18,672 bases of DNA, taken from the NCBI GenBank assembly GCA_035702665.1, contig DASSQD010000042.1, positions 1 to 18,672 on the forward strand, read 5' to 3'. Made by a program: the position numbers and the translations under genes. The notes beneath the pieces were generated by a model, which ran no database searches, was not told the DNA's origin, and was given only the letters and a program-made list of their open reading frames with translations. The DNA comes from VBDM01 sp035702665 (GTDB taxonomy: Bacteria; Pseudomonadota; Gammaproteobacteria; Burkholderiales; SG8-39). Of the stretch, positions 1-7,471 are shown one piece after another; position 1 is the first letter of the stretch; the number at the start of each line of letters is the position of its first letter.

Positions 1-330
1 GAGCACGGCGACGAGCTTACGCCCGACGGCTTCGCCAGCAACCATGCCGGCGGCGTCCTCGGCGGCATCTCGACGGGCCAGGACATCGTCGCCAATCTTG
101 CCGTCAAGCCGACGTCGAGCATCCGCCTGCCGCGCCGTTCCATCGATCTCGCCGGCAAGCCGACGACGGTGGCGACCGAAGGCCGCCACGACCCCTGCGT
201 CGGCATCCGCGCCACGCCGATCGCCGAGGCCATGCTTGCCTGCGTGCTGATGGACCACGCGCTGCGCCACCGCGCGCAATGCGCGGATGTCAAGCCACCG
301 GCGGAGCCGATACCCGGCAAGGTTCGCTAG
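1..330 (+). CDS. aroC: Chorismate synthase, C-terminal part (partial, open at left edge)
   Basis: The window opens inside this gene in frame 1, and 109 codons plus a TAG stop are present. The product makes chorismate from 5-enolpyruvylshikimate-3-phosphate, using reduced FMN, at the end of the shikimate pathway in the cytoplasm. The visible part shows the family's C-terminal signatures: NHAGGVLGGISTGQ near the start and the arginine/histidine segment GRHDPCVGIRATPIAEAM, which belongs to the FMN and substrate site. The protein ends with a short Pro-rich tail. The stop (328-330) overlaps the stop of the convergent gene on the other strand in a CTAG, so there is no room for a separate terminator. 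Chorismate feeds the tryptophan pathway, whose final genes lie further right, but there is no sign that they are co-transcribed. Identification is firm; only the 5' part is missing. Confidence 0.96.
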   Translation, partial: EHGDELTPDGFASNHAGGVLGGISTGQDIVANLAVKPTSSIRLPRRSIDLAGKPTTVATEGRHDPCVGIRATPIAEAMLACVLMDHALRHRAQCADVKPPAEPIPGKVR

Positions 331-3287
331 GAGTTGGTTCCCGCGAACGCGTGGGCGTGGAGCAGGCGCAGGCCTACGTCTCCGGTCGGGTCGGCGTCCG
401 CCGGATACCGGTTCCAAAGCGCCGCGGCTTCCGTGCGTTTTCCAAGGGCGAGGTAGCCTGTCATGCCGGCCGCGATCAGGTACTGGCGGTGGCCGCTCGG
501 GAGATCGCTTGTCTTCGCGAGCAGCGCCTCGGCGATGCGCGCCATGTCTGCGCCCGAGCGCCCGCCGACCGCGCGGAAAAGTTCGATCCACTGCCGTTCC
601 TCGGCGGTGAGCTGCGCGCCGCACGGGGCGCGCTCGATCCGCTCCCAGACGGTTCCCGCCTCGTCGGCGGAGAGCATCGGGTTCAGGGTGCGCGCGAGCT
701 CATACAGCGACTGGAGCCAGATGTCGGAGCCCCCCGCGTCCCGGCATTCGATCAATCTCGCGCGCACGAGCTCCAGGTCCTTCTGGAAAGAGCGCGGAAT
801 GGCGACGGGCTCGGGCGGAATCGCCGACAGCAGATAGTTCCTGGCGTAGCCGGCGCGCCGGGCGAGCTCGAGCGCCTCGAGATACTCCTGCCCCTCGCCC
901 TTGGGATCCGCGCGGCGGTCCTTGCCTCCCTCGAGCATCGCGACGACCGGAACAGCGTAGGTGAGTAGGCGCGTCAGCTCGTCGGCGGACTGGTGGAGGA
1001 AGCGGTATTTCGCCGCGTTCAGGTCGAGATAGGGGTCGTAGTCGGAATTCGCAGGCACGCCGTAGCTCGCGAACATCGGGCCCAGGGAGCGCTTGCCGCC
1101 GATGCGCCGGACCGCGATGTCCTGGATCGAGCTCACGTGCACGCGCCGCAGCTCGCGCGCCACTCCGGGCATCGCGGCGACGTCGGCGAGCGGGCGCTCT
1201 AGCGTGTCCGTTTCGCCGGCGACGATCAGCAGGTCGCTGCCGGTGGCCGCGTAGACGGCGTAGTCCGGGAAATTGTCGCCCAGGGCGCGCATCACCGAAG
1301 CGATGAGGCTGGCGTCGATCTCGTACATCTGGAACCACTGCACCAGAACGCCCTCTTTGTTCAGGTGGCGGCGGACCAGGCGGTAGAACTCGGAGGTGAA
1401 CAGGCTCGATACCCCGCTGACCCAGGGGTTCGAAGGCTCCGAGACGATGATGTCGTACTTGCGGTTGTACGTGGAGAAGAAGGCTTTGGCGTCGTCGAAC
1501 ACGATGTGGCTGCGCGGATCGGCGAAGGCGTTGGAGTTGCGCGGAGTGAAGCGCCTCGACGCCTCCGCCATCGCCGGCTCGATCTCGACGGTCTCGACCG
1601 AGCGCAGAGCGCTCGAGCCGAGCAGCGTGTGCGTCGTCAGGCCCGTGCCGATCCCGATCACCGCGGCGGCGACCGCGTCGGGACGGACCGCCAGCGGAAG
1701 CGCCGCGGTGAGCGTCATCGTGATCTCGTCGGAGACGCGGGCGCCGTTCGGGTCCATGTTGATCGCGCCGTCGGACTTGCCGTTGGTGCGCAGGCTGCGG
1801 TCGGTGCCGAAATCCATCAGGCTCACGGTGGTCGTCTTGCCGTCGCGATGCGAGAGCATGGTCGCGTCGCGGTTCGTGTAGAGATCCCCGTGGCGGAAAA
1901 CGCCAGACGCCATCTTGTAGGGATCGAGCTGGACTGCGGCGAGCACCGTGCCGAAGCAAACGAGGCACAGCCCCGCCGCGCCGAGGCGCAGGGTCCGTTC
2001 GCCGGCGGCGCGCCACAGCAGCACCAGGCCCAAGCCCGCGTCGAGCGCCGCCCCGCAGGCGATCAGGCCTTTCAGGCCGAGCCAGGGCATGCCGATGTGG
2101 GCGGCGAAGAACACGCCCAGGATCGAGCCCAGCGTGTTGGCCGAGTACACCGCACCGATCGCCTTCTCGCCCTGGCCGCCGCGGAGCAGCGCGTAGGTGA
2201 TGAGCGGCAACGTCATTCCCGCGCAGAAGGTCGCGGGAAACATCACGGCGAGCGCGATGCCGTGGCTGGCCGCGAGAAAGAGCGCGTAACCGGCCTCGGT
2301 CCGCGCCAGGGCCCTGATCACCGCCTGCATCAGCCCGAACATCTGGCCGTAGAGCGGCAGCGTAGCGAGGGCGAGCAGGCCCATCATCGTCAGGACCACG
2401 CCGAGGAAGCGCACGGGGTCGGCGATCGAGTCGATGCGCCGGCGCACCCAGTAGCCTCCGCAGGCGATGCCGAGGATGAAAGCCGAGAGCATCAGCTCGA
2501 ACGAGTGCGTGGACGCTCCGAGAACGAGCGACAGCATCCGGATCCAGCCGATCTCGAACACGAAGGACGCCGCTCCGGTGAGCAGCGCCACCGTCAGGAA
2601 CAGGCGGTAAGGCTGCTCGCCGCCGGAGCCGGTCCGGTCGTCGGCCGCGGCGAGGGCGGGTTCTCCCCCTCGGGCCAGCGTCCACACCGCCGCGGCGAGC
2701 AGGAGGTTCAGGGTTCCCGCCACCTGGATCGTCCCGGGCAGGCCGAGCGCCCCGATAAGGACGAAGCCGCTCGCGAGCACGCCGATGGCGGCGCCGAAGC
2801 TGTTCGTGAAATAGAGCATGGCGAGCGCCTCGCCGGGCGCCGCCGGGTAGCGGCGGATCAGCCCCGCGCTCATCAGGGGAAAGGTCATGCCGAGCAGCAC
2901 CGATTGGGGCAGGATCAGGGCGCCCGCCAGCGTCCACTTGAACAGGGTCGCCGAGATCTCTCCGCCGAGCGCCGGGAGGACGCTCGCGTACGCCGAATCG
3001 GTGGCGGCGACGAAGAGCGGATGGAACGCCAGGGCCGCGAGGCCGATGAGCCCTTCCGCGACGGCGTAGCCGCGCAGGAGATTCCGCCAGCGGCCCGACC
3101 CGCGGCTGCAGACCCAGGCCCCTATCGCCATTCCCCCCATGAAGAGCGCGAGCACCAGCGTCTGCGCGTACGCGGCATGGCCGAGAAAGAGCTTTAGATA
3201 GTGACTCCAGATCGACTCGTAGATGAGTCCTGCGAAGCCGGACACGGTGAAGAGGAGGAAGAAGACGCTGCGCGGTACGCGTTTCAT
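327..3287 (-). CDS. Multi-pass membrane protein fused to a spermidine-synthase-like domain
   Basis: A 986-residue protein. Residues about 8-205 and 228-450 are two hydrophobic blocks of several membrane segments each. The blocks resemble each other (SGFAGLIYESIW at 16 against TGAASFVFEIGW at 237; GMTFPLM at 133 against GMTLPLI at 357), so the membrane part is an internal duplication. Residues about 470-700 form a Rossmann-like aminopropyltransferase fold: GIGTG at 545-549 replaces the usual GGGDG, EIEP lies at 568-571, and SEPSNPW at 616-622 stands where true spermidine synthases have a catalytic Asp in a DSxDP-type motif. The last 230 residues are soluble and partly helical, without a recognised motif. 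This matches the 'fused MFS/spermidine synthase' proteins; the substrate is unknown and polyamine synthesis should not be assumed. The ATG start has no strong ribosome site, but a TATAAT lies just upstream on the same strand. It is monocistronic here. Confidence 0.85.
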   Translation of the reverse strand: MKRVPRSVFFLLFTVSGFAGLIYESIWSHYLKLFLGHAAYAQTLVLALFMGGMAIGAWVCSRGSGRWRNLLRGYAVAEGLIGLAALAFHPLFVAATDSAYASVLPALGGEISATLFKWTLAGALILPQSVLLGMTFPLMSAGLIRRYPAAPGEALAMLYFTNSFGAAIGVLASGFVLIGALGLPGTIQVAGTLNLLLAAAVWTLARGGEPALAAADDRTGSGGEQPYRLFLTVALLTGAASFVFEIGWIRMLSLVLGASTHSFELMLSAFILGIACGGYWVRRRIDSIADPVRFLGVVLTMMGLLALATLPLYGQMFGLMQAVIRALARTEAGYALFLAASHGIALAVMFPATFCAGMTLPLITYALLRGGQGEKAIGAVYSANTLGSILGVFFAAHIGMPWLGLKGLIACGAALDAGLGLVLLWRAAGERTLRLGAAGLCLVCFGTVLAAVQLDPYKMASGVFRHGDLYTNRDATMLSHRDGKTTTVSLMDFGTDRSLRTNGKSDGAINMDPNGARVSDEITMTLTAALPLAVRPDAVAAAVIGIGTGLTTHTLLGSSALRSVETVEIEPAMAEASRRFTPRNSNAFADPRSHIVFDDAKAFFSTYNRKYDIIVSEPSNPWVSGVSSLFTSEFYRLVRRHLNKEGVLVQWFQMYEIDASLIASVMRALGDNFPDYAVYAATGSDLLIVAGETDTLERPLADVAAMPGVARELRRVHVSSIQDIAVRRIGGKRSLGPMFASYGVPANSDYDPYLDLNAAKYRFLHQSADELTRLLTYAVPVVAMLEGGKDRRADPKGEGQEYLEALELARRAGYARNYLLSAIPPEPVAIPRSFQKDLELVRARLIECRDAGGSDIWLQSLYELARTLNPMLSADEAGTVWERIERAPCGAQLTAEERQWIELFRAVGGRSGADMARIAEALLAKTSDLPSGHRQYLIAAGMTGYLALGKRTEAAALWNRYPADADPTGDVGLRLLHAHAFAGTNS

Positions 3288-3313
3288 GTCATCGGCTCGG
3301 CGCGGGACGCGGC

Positions 3314-3319
3314 ATTATA
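3314..3319 (-). promoter_or_regulatory. Candidate -10 element for the membrane/spermidine-synthase-like gene
   Basis: On the minus strand this hexamer reads TATAAT, a perfect sigma-70 -10 box in a GC-rich divergent gap. It would place the transcription start near 3307, leaving a leader of about 20 bases before the ATG at 3287. I see no good -35 hexamer at 16-18 bases upstream, so the assignment rests on the -10 and its position. The same gap (3288-3368) must also hold the promoter of the plus-strand protease gene, for which I see no clear boxes. Confidence 0.45.
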
Positions 3320-3368
3320 CGGGCCGCGGGGACTTGATTCCCGGTTCACGGGAAGGAAGAATTGAGCG

Positions 3369-4181
3369 ATGAGATCCGGGACGTGGCTCGTTGCGTCCGC
3401 GCTTGTCGTGCTCTGCGGGTGCCAGACCGTGCAGACGACCGAGGGCGGCGTGGTCGGCGTCGAGCGCAAGCAGAGCATGTCGACGCTGGTGTCCTCCGCC
3501 CAGATGGACAAGAGCGCCGCCGATGCCTACGCGAAAGTGCTCGCCGACGCGCGCGCCAAGAACCAGCTCAACCGCGACCTCGCGCAGGCCGAGCGGGTGC
3601 GCGGCATCGCCAGGCGCCTGATACCCAGCACCGCCGCGTTCCGCGGCGACGCCCCGGGCTGGAAATGGGAAGTCAACGTCATCACCACGAACGAGGTGAA
3701 CGCGTGGTGCATGCCCGGCGGCAAGATCGCGGTCTACACGGGCCTGATCACGAGCCTCAAGATCACCGACGATGAGCTCGCCGCGGTCATGGGACACGAG
3801 ATCGGGCACGCGCTGCGCGAGCACGGGCGCGAGCGGGCGAGCGAGGAGATGACGAAGCAGCTCGGCGTCCAGGTGCTGAGCGTGTTGATCGGGGTCAATC
3901 TCGAGAACCAGTTGACCGATACCATCCTGAACGTCACGCTTTCCCTGCCGCACTCGCGCACGCAGGAGACCGAGGCCGATCGTATCGGCGTGGAGCTCGC
4001 GGCGCGCTCGGGCTACGATCCGCGCGCCGCGGTGTCGCTGTGGGAGAAGATGGGCAAGCTGGGCGGCGGCAAGCCGCCCGAGTGGCTGTCGACGCACCCC
4101 TCCGACCAGACGCGCACGCGCGACGTGCAGAACTACGCCGAGAGAGTCATGCCTTTGTACGAGGCCGCGCGCTCTCGCTGA
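3369..4181 (+). CDS. M48-family zinc metalloprotease, lipoprotein
   Basis: A 270-residue secreted lipoprotein peptidase resembling E. coli LoiP/YcaL, which act on envelope proteins at the outer membrane. The N-terminus is a short signal peptide ending in a lipobox-like LCGC, so Cys18 should be lipidated. The zinc site is HEIGH at 143-147 (catalytic Glu144), and Glu202 in TEADRIG is the expected third metal ligand. The segment NEVNAWCMPGGKIAVYTGL before the zinc helix is typical of the family. The ATG at 3369 follows a strong purine-rich ribosome site (GGAAGGAAGA, 3351-3360). It is divergent from the membrane fusion gene and separated by 88 bases from leuC, which has its own apparent promoter, so it is probably a single-gene unit. 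Family is certain; substrate and exact ortholog are not. Confidence 0.92.
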   Translation: MRSGTWLVASALVVLCGCQTVQTTEGGVVGVERKQSMSTLVSSAQMDKSAADAYAKVLADARAKNQLNRDLAQAERVRGIARRLIPSTAAFRGDAPGWKWEVNVITTNEVNAWCMPGGKIAVYTGLITSLKITDDELAAVMGHEIGHALREHGRERASEEMTKQLGVQVLSVLIGVNLENQLTDTILNVTLSLPHSRTQETEADRIGVELAARSGYDPRAAVSLWEKMGKLGGGKPPEWLSTHPSDQTRTRDVQNYAERVMPLYEAARSR

Positions 4182-4236
4182 GCGGATCGGGCGGGTTTTC
4201 GCCGCCGCTTTCGCGGGTGTCGAAGGGACGATCCGG

Positions 4237-4242
4237 TATAAT
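4237..4242 (+). promoter_or_regulatory. Candidate -10 element of the leu operon
   Basis: A perfect TATAAT inside an AT-rich patch of a GC-rich gap, 27 bases before the leuC ATG. Transcription would start near 4249-4250, giving a leader of about 20 bases. No recognisable -35 hexamer lies 16-18 bases upstream, so an activator may be needed. The leader is too short for a leucine attenuation peptide, and I see no leucine-codon run. Confidence 0.5.
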
Positions 4243-4269
4243 TTATATTTGCCTGCTGTCGAAGCCGCA

Positions 4270-5676
4270 ATGATCCCCCGCACGCTCTACGACAAGCTCT
4301 GGGATTCACACGCCGTCCACTCGGAGGAAGACGGCACGACCCTGCTCTACATCGACCGGCACCTGGTTCACGAGGTGACCAGCCCGCAGGCCTTCGACGG
4401 CATGAAGCTCGCGGGGCGGAAGCCCTGGCGCGTGTCGGCGAACCTTGCCGTAGCGGACCACAACGTCCCGACCACGGGGCGGGCGGGCGGGATCACGGAC
4501 CCGGTGTCGCGCTTGCAGGTCGATACGCTGGACAAGAATTGCGCCGAGCACGGCATCGTCGAGTTCAAGATGAACGATGTGCGCCAGGGCATCGTGCACG
4601 TCATCGGCCCCGAGCAGGGCGCGACGCTGCCGGGCATGACGGTCGTGTGCGGCGACTCGCATACCAGCACCCACGGCGCATTCGCCTGCCTCGCTTTCGG
4701 CATCGGGACTTCGGAAGTCGAGCACGTGCTATCGACGCAGTGCCTGCTCGCGAAGAAGATGAAGAACATGCTGGTGCGCGTCGAGGGTCCCCTGCCGCGC
4801 GGCGTGTCGGCAAAGGACGTGATTCTCGCCGTGATCGGGCGTATCGGGATCGCAGGCGGGACCGGCTGCACCCTTGAGTATGCCGGCAGTACCGTGCGCT
4901 CGCTCTCGATGGAAGGGCGGATGACCCTGTGCAACATGTCGATCGAGGCCGGCGCACGCGCCGGCCTGATCGCGGTCGACGAGACCACCATCGCCTACCT
5001 CAAGGGCCGGCCGTTCGCACCCCGCGGCGAGCTGTGGGGTCACGCGGTCGCGCACTGGCAGACCTTGAAGAGCGACGCGGGCGCGAGGTTTGACAAGGAA
5101 GTGACGATCGACGCCCGGACTATCAAGCCGCAGGTGACCTGGGGCACCTCGCCGGAAATGGTCGTGACGGTGGACGAGCGCGTCCCCGATCCTGACCGCG
5201 AGAAGGACTCGATCCGGCGGGAAGGAATGGAGAGGGCGCTGACCTATATGGGCCTCGAGCCCAACACGCCTATGACCGAGATCCGGCTCGACAAGGTGTT
5301 CATCGGATCATGCACGAACTCTCGCATCGAGGACCTGCGGGCCGCGGCGGCGATCGTACGGGGACGGCAAATCGCCTCGAACATCAAGCTCGCGATGGTC
5401 GTGCCCGGATCCGGCCTCGTCAAGGCGCAGGCGGAGAAGGAAGGCCTCGACCGCGTGTTTCGGGACGCCGGTTTCGAGTGGCGCGATCCGGGCTGCTCGA
5501 TGTGCCTCGCGATGAACGCCGATCGGCTCGAGCCCGGCGAGCGCTCCGCGTCGACCTCGAACCGGAACTTCGAGGGCCGGCAGGGCGCGGGCGGAAGGAC
5601 GCATCTGGTCAGCCCGGAAATGGCCGCGGCGGCGGCGATAGCCGGGCACTTCGTTGACGTGCGCCAGTGGAGATGA
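4270..5676 (+). CDS. leuC: 3-isopropylmalate dehydratase large subunit
   Basis: The 468-residue large subunit of isopropylmalate isomerase, which with LeuD converts 2-isopropylmalate to 3-isopropylmalate in leucine synthesis. It belongs to the aconitase family: the three [4Fe-4S] ligands are Cys348 (GSCTNSR) and Cys409/Cys412 (DPGCSMC), and the N-terminal signatures TLYDKLWDSH and VCGDSHTSTHGAF are intact. Length is close to E. coli LeuC (466). I chose the ATG at 4270 because the protein then begins with the family's usual N-terminus; the open frame reaches back to a TTG at 4249, but that falls at the predicted transcription start. The ribosome site is weak. It is the first gene of leuCDB; many relatives carry a small entericidin gene between leuC and leuD, which is absent here (13-base gap). 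Confidence 0.97.
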   Translation: MIPRTLYDKLWDSHAVHSEEDGTTLLYIDRHLVHEVTSPQAFDGMKLAGRKPWRVSANLAVADHNVPTTGRAGGITDPVSRLQVDTLDKNCAEHGIVEFKMNDVRQGIVHVIGPEQGATLPGMTVVCGDSHTSTHGAFACLAFGIGTSEVEHVLSTQCLLAKKMKNMLVRVEGPLPRGVSAKDVILAVIGRIGIAGGTGCTLEYAGSTVRSLSMEGRMTLCNMSIEAGARAGLIAVDETTIAYLKGRPFAPRGELWGHAVAHWQTLKSDAGARFDKEVTIDARTIKPQVTWGTSPEMVVTVDERVPDPDREKDSIRREGMERALTYMGLEPNTPMTEIRLDKVFIGSCTNSRIEDLRAAAAIVRGRQIASNIKLAMVVPGSGLVKAQAEKEGLDRVFRDAGFEWRDPGCSMCLAMNADRLEPGERSASTSNRNFEGRQGAGGRTHLVSPEMAAAAAIAGHFVDVRQWR

Positions 5677-5689
5677 AGGGTTAGCGCCG

Positions 5690-6331
5690 ATGGAGAAATT
5701 CACCGTACACAACGGACTGGTCGCGCCGATGGACCGGGCCAACGTCGACACCGACCAAATCATCCCCAAGCAGTTCCTGAAGTCGATCCGGCGCACCGGC
5801 TTCGGCCCGAATCTGTTCGACGCCTGGCGCTATCTGGACGAGGGGTGGCCGGGCAAGCCCGACTCCGAGCGCAGGCTCAACCCCGATTTCGTGCTCAACC
5901 AGCCGCGCTACCGGGGCGCGAGCATCCTGCTCGCGCGCAAGAATTTCGGCTGCGGCAGCTCGCGTGAGCACGCGCCGTGGGCGCTCGCCGAATACGGCTT
6001 TCGCGCGGTGATCGCGCCCTCGTACGCCGACATCTTCTTCAACAACTGCGTGAAGAACGGCCTGCTTCCCGTGGTTCTCGGCGAAGCGGAAGTGGACCGG
6101 CTGTTCCACGAGGTCGCCGCGTTCCCGGGGTTCCGCCTGGTCGTCGATCTGGACAAACAGGTCGTCGCGACCCCGGACGGCGCCAAAGCGATGCGCTTCG
6201 AGCTCGACGCTTTCTTCAAGTATTGCCTGTTCAACGGCTTCGACGACATCGGACTGACGCTGCGCCACGCCGACAAGATCCGCGCCTTCGAGGAGCGGCG
6301 CCGCACCGAGCAGCCCTGGCTGTTCGTCTAA
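5690..6331 (+). CDS. leuD: 3-isopropylmalate dehydratase small subunit
   Basis: The 213-residue swivel subunit that completes the LeuCD isomerase. Family signatures are present: DTDQIIPKQFLK at about 20-31 and GCGSSREHAPWAL at 87-99, the latter part of the substrate-recognition loop. Length matches the family (E. coli 201). The ATG at 5690 is preceded by AAGGG (5676-5680) and gives the expected MEKF N-terminus; an in-frame start further up at 5654 would lie inside leuC and add a non-conserved tail. It sits 13 bases after leuC and 11 before leuB, consistent with one transcript. Confidence 0.97.
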   Translation: MEKFTVHNGLVAPMDRANVDTDQIIPKQFLKSIRRTGFGPNLFDAWRYLDEGWPGKPDSERRLNPDFVLNQPRYRGASILLARKNFGCGSSREHAPWALAEYGFRAVIAPSYADIFFNNCVKNGLLPVVLGEAEVDRLFHEVAAFPGFRLVVDLDKQVVATPDGAKAMRFELDAFFKYCLFNGFDDIGLTLRHADKIRAFEERRRTEQPWLFV

Positions 6332-6342
6332 CTCTAACCGTC

Positions 6343-7410
6343 ATGAAGATCGCGGTCCTTCCCGGCGACGGTGTCGGTCCCGAAGTCGTCGCCGAAGCCT
6401 TGAAAGTCCTCGAGGCTCTCCGACGGGAGGGCCTCAAGGTCGAAGTGGAAAGCGCCCCGGTCGGCGGCGCCGCTTACGACGCGGCGGGCGACCCGATACC
6501 GGAGGCGACGCTCGCGCTCGCGAGAAGATCGGATGCGGTCCTGTTCGGTGCCGTCGGCGGCCCGCGTTACGATGCGCTGCCGAGGGAGAAGCGACCCGAG
6601 CAAGCGATCCTCACGCTGAGAAAGGAGTTGGATCTCTTTGCCAATCTGCGGCCCGCTTCGGTCTTTCCGGAGCTTGCCGACGCGTCGACGCTCCGGCCCG
6701 AGGTCGTGACCGGGCTCGACCTCCTGATCCTGCGTGAGCTGACCGGCGACATCTATTTCGGCCAGCCGCGCGGCATCCGCACCGGCGGGGACGGGGTGCG
6801 CGAGGGCTTCGACACCATGCGCTACTCCGAGCCCGAGATCCGGCGGATAGCGCATGCCGGCTTTCGCGCGGCGCTGAAGCGGAGGAAGAGGGTTTGCTCG
6901 GTCGACAAAGCCAACGTGCTCGAGACCTCGCAGCTGTGGCGCGAAGTGATGAGCGCGGTCGGCCGGGAATACGCAGGCGTGGAGCTCAGTCATATGTACG
7001 TAGACAACGCCGCGATGCAGCTCCTCAAGAGCCCGAAGCAGTTCGACGTCATCGTGACGGGGAACATGTTCGGCGACATTCTCTCCGACGAGGCGTCGAT
7101 GCTCACCGGATCGATCGGCATGCTGCCCTCGGCTTCGCTGGACGAGAAGGGCAAGGGCCTGTACGAGCCGATTCACGGGTCGGCGCCCGACATCGCGGGA
7201 AAGAACATCGCCAACCCGCTGGCGACGATACTCTCAGCTGCGATGATGCTGCGCTACAGCCTTGAGCAGGAGGCCGCGGCCGCGCGGGTCGAAGGAGCGG
7301 TTCGAAGGGTGCTGTCGCAAGGATACCGCACGGCGGACATCTTCCAGTCGGGAACCCGCAAGGTGGGGACGCGCGAGATGGGCGACGCCGTGGTCGCTGC
7401 GCTGCGCTGA
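6343..7410 (+). CDS. leuB: 3-isopropylmalate dehydrogenase
   Basis: A 355-residue cytoplasmic enzyme that oxidises and decarboxylates 3-isopropylmalate with NAD+, the third committed step of leucine synthesis. The N-terminus MKIAVLPGDGVGPEV is the classic start of the isocitrate/isopropylmalate dehydrogenase family. Visible active-site features are the arginines in TLRKEL (about 93) and RELTGD (131), Tyr138, Lys189 in VDKANVLE, and the Mg2+-binding aspartates Asp245 and Asp249 in NMFGDILSDEAS. GSAPDIAGKNIANP (279-292) is the NAD-binding loop. The ATG lies 11 bases after the leuD stop. A longer frame running back into leuD is a read-through of leuD's other frame and not the real start. Confidence 0.97.
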   Translation: MKIAVLPGDGVGPEVVAEALKVLEALRREGLKVEVESAPVGGAAYDAAGDPIPEATLALARRSDAVLFGAVGGPRYDALPREKRPEQAILTLRKELDLFANLRPASVFPELADASTLRPEVVTGLDLLILRELTGDIYFGQPRGIRTGGDGVREGFDTMRYSEPEIRRIAHAGFRAALKRRKRVCSVDKANVLETSQLWREVMSAVGREYAGVELSHMYVDNAAMQLLKSPKQFDVIVTGNMFGDILSDEASMLTGSIGMLPSASLDEKGKGLYEPIHGSAPDIAGKNIANPLATILSAAMMLRYSLEQEAAAARVEGAVRRVLSQGYRTADIFQSGTRKVGTREMGDAVVAALR

Positions 7411-7471
7411 CCCGCAGGCTTTTTGCGCCCCGGTGCGTTAGCATACGTTTATCGGAAATACGGGAAGCACG

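Noticed and set aside
1365..3197. Large plus-strand open frame opposite the membrane fusion gene
   Set aside because: Its product is Arg/Glu/His-rich with no domain and mirrors the codon structure of the real minus-strand gene, a common shadow in GC-rich DNA.
4190..4206. GGCGG/CCGCC hairpin after the metalloprotease as a terminator
   Set aside because: Only five base pairs around a seven-base loop, and no proper T-run follows.
4249..4269. In-frame TTG start extending leuC by seven codons
   Set aside because: It coincides with the predicted transcription start, lacks a ribosome site, and adds residues not expected in the family; the ATG at 4270 gives the normal LeuC N-terminus.
5654..5689. 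Upstream start for leuD
   Set aside because: It lies inside the end of leuC and adds a non-conserved tail; the ATG at 5690 has a ribosome site and the usual MEKF start.
5977..6342. Long frame joined to the front of leuB
   Set aside because: It is the second reading frame of leuD read through; leuB homology begins at the ATG at 6343.
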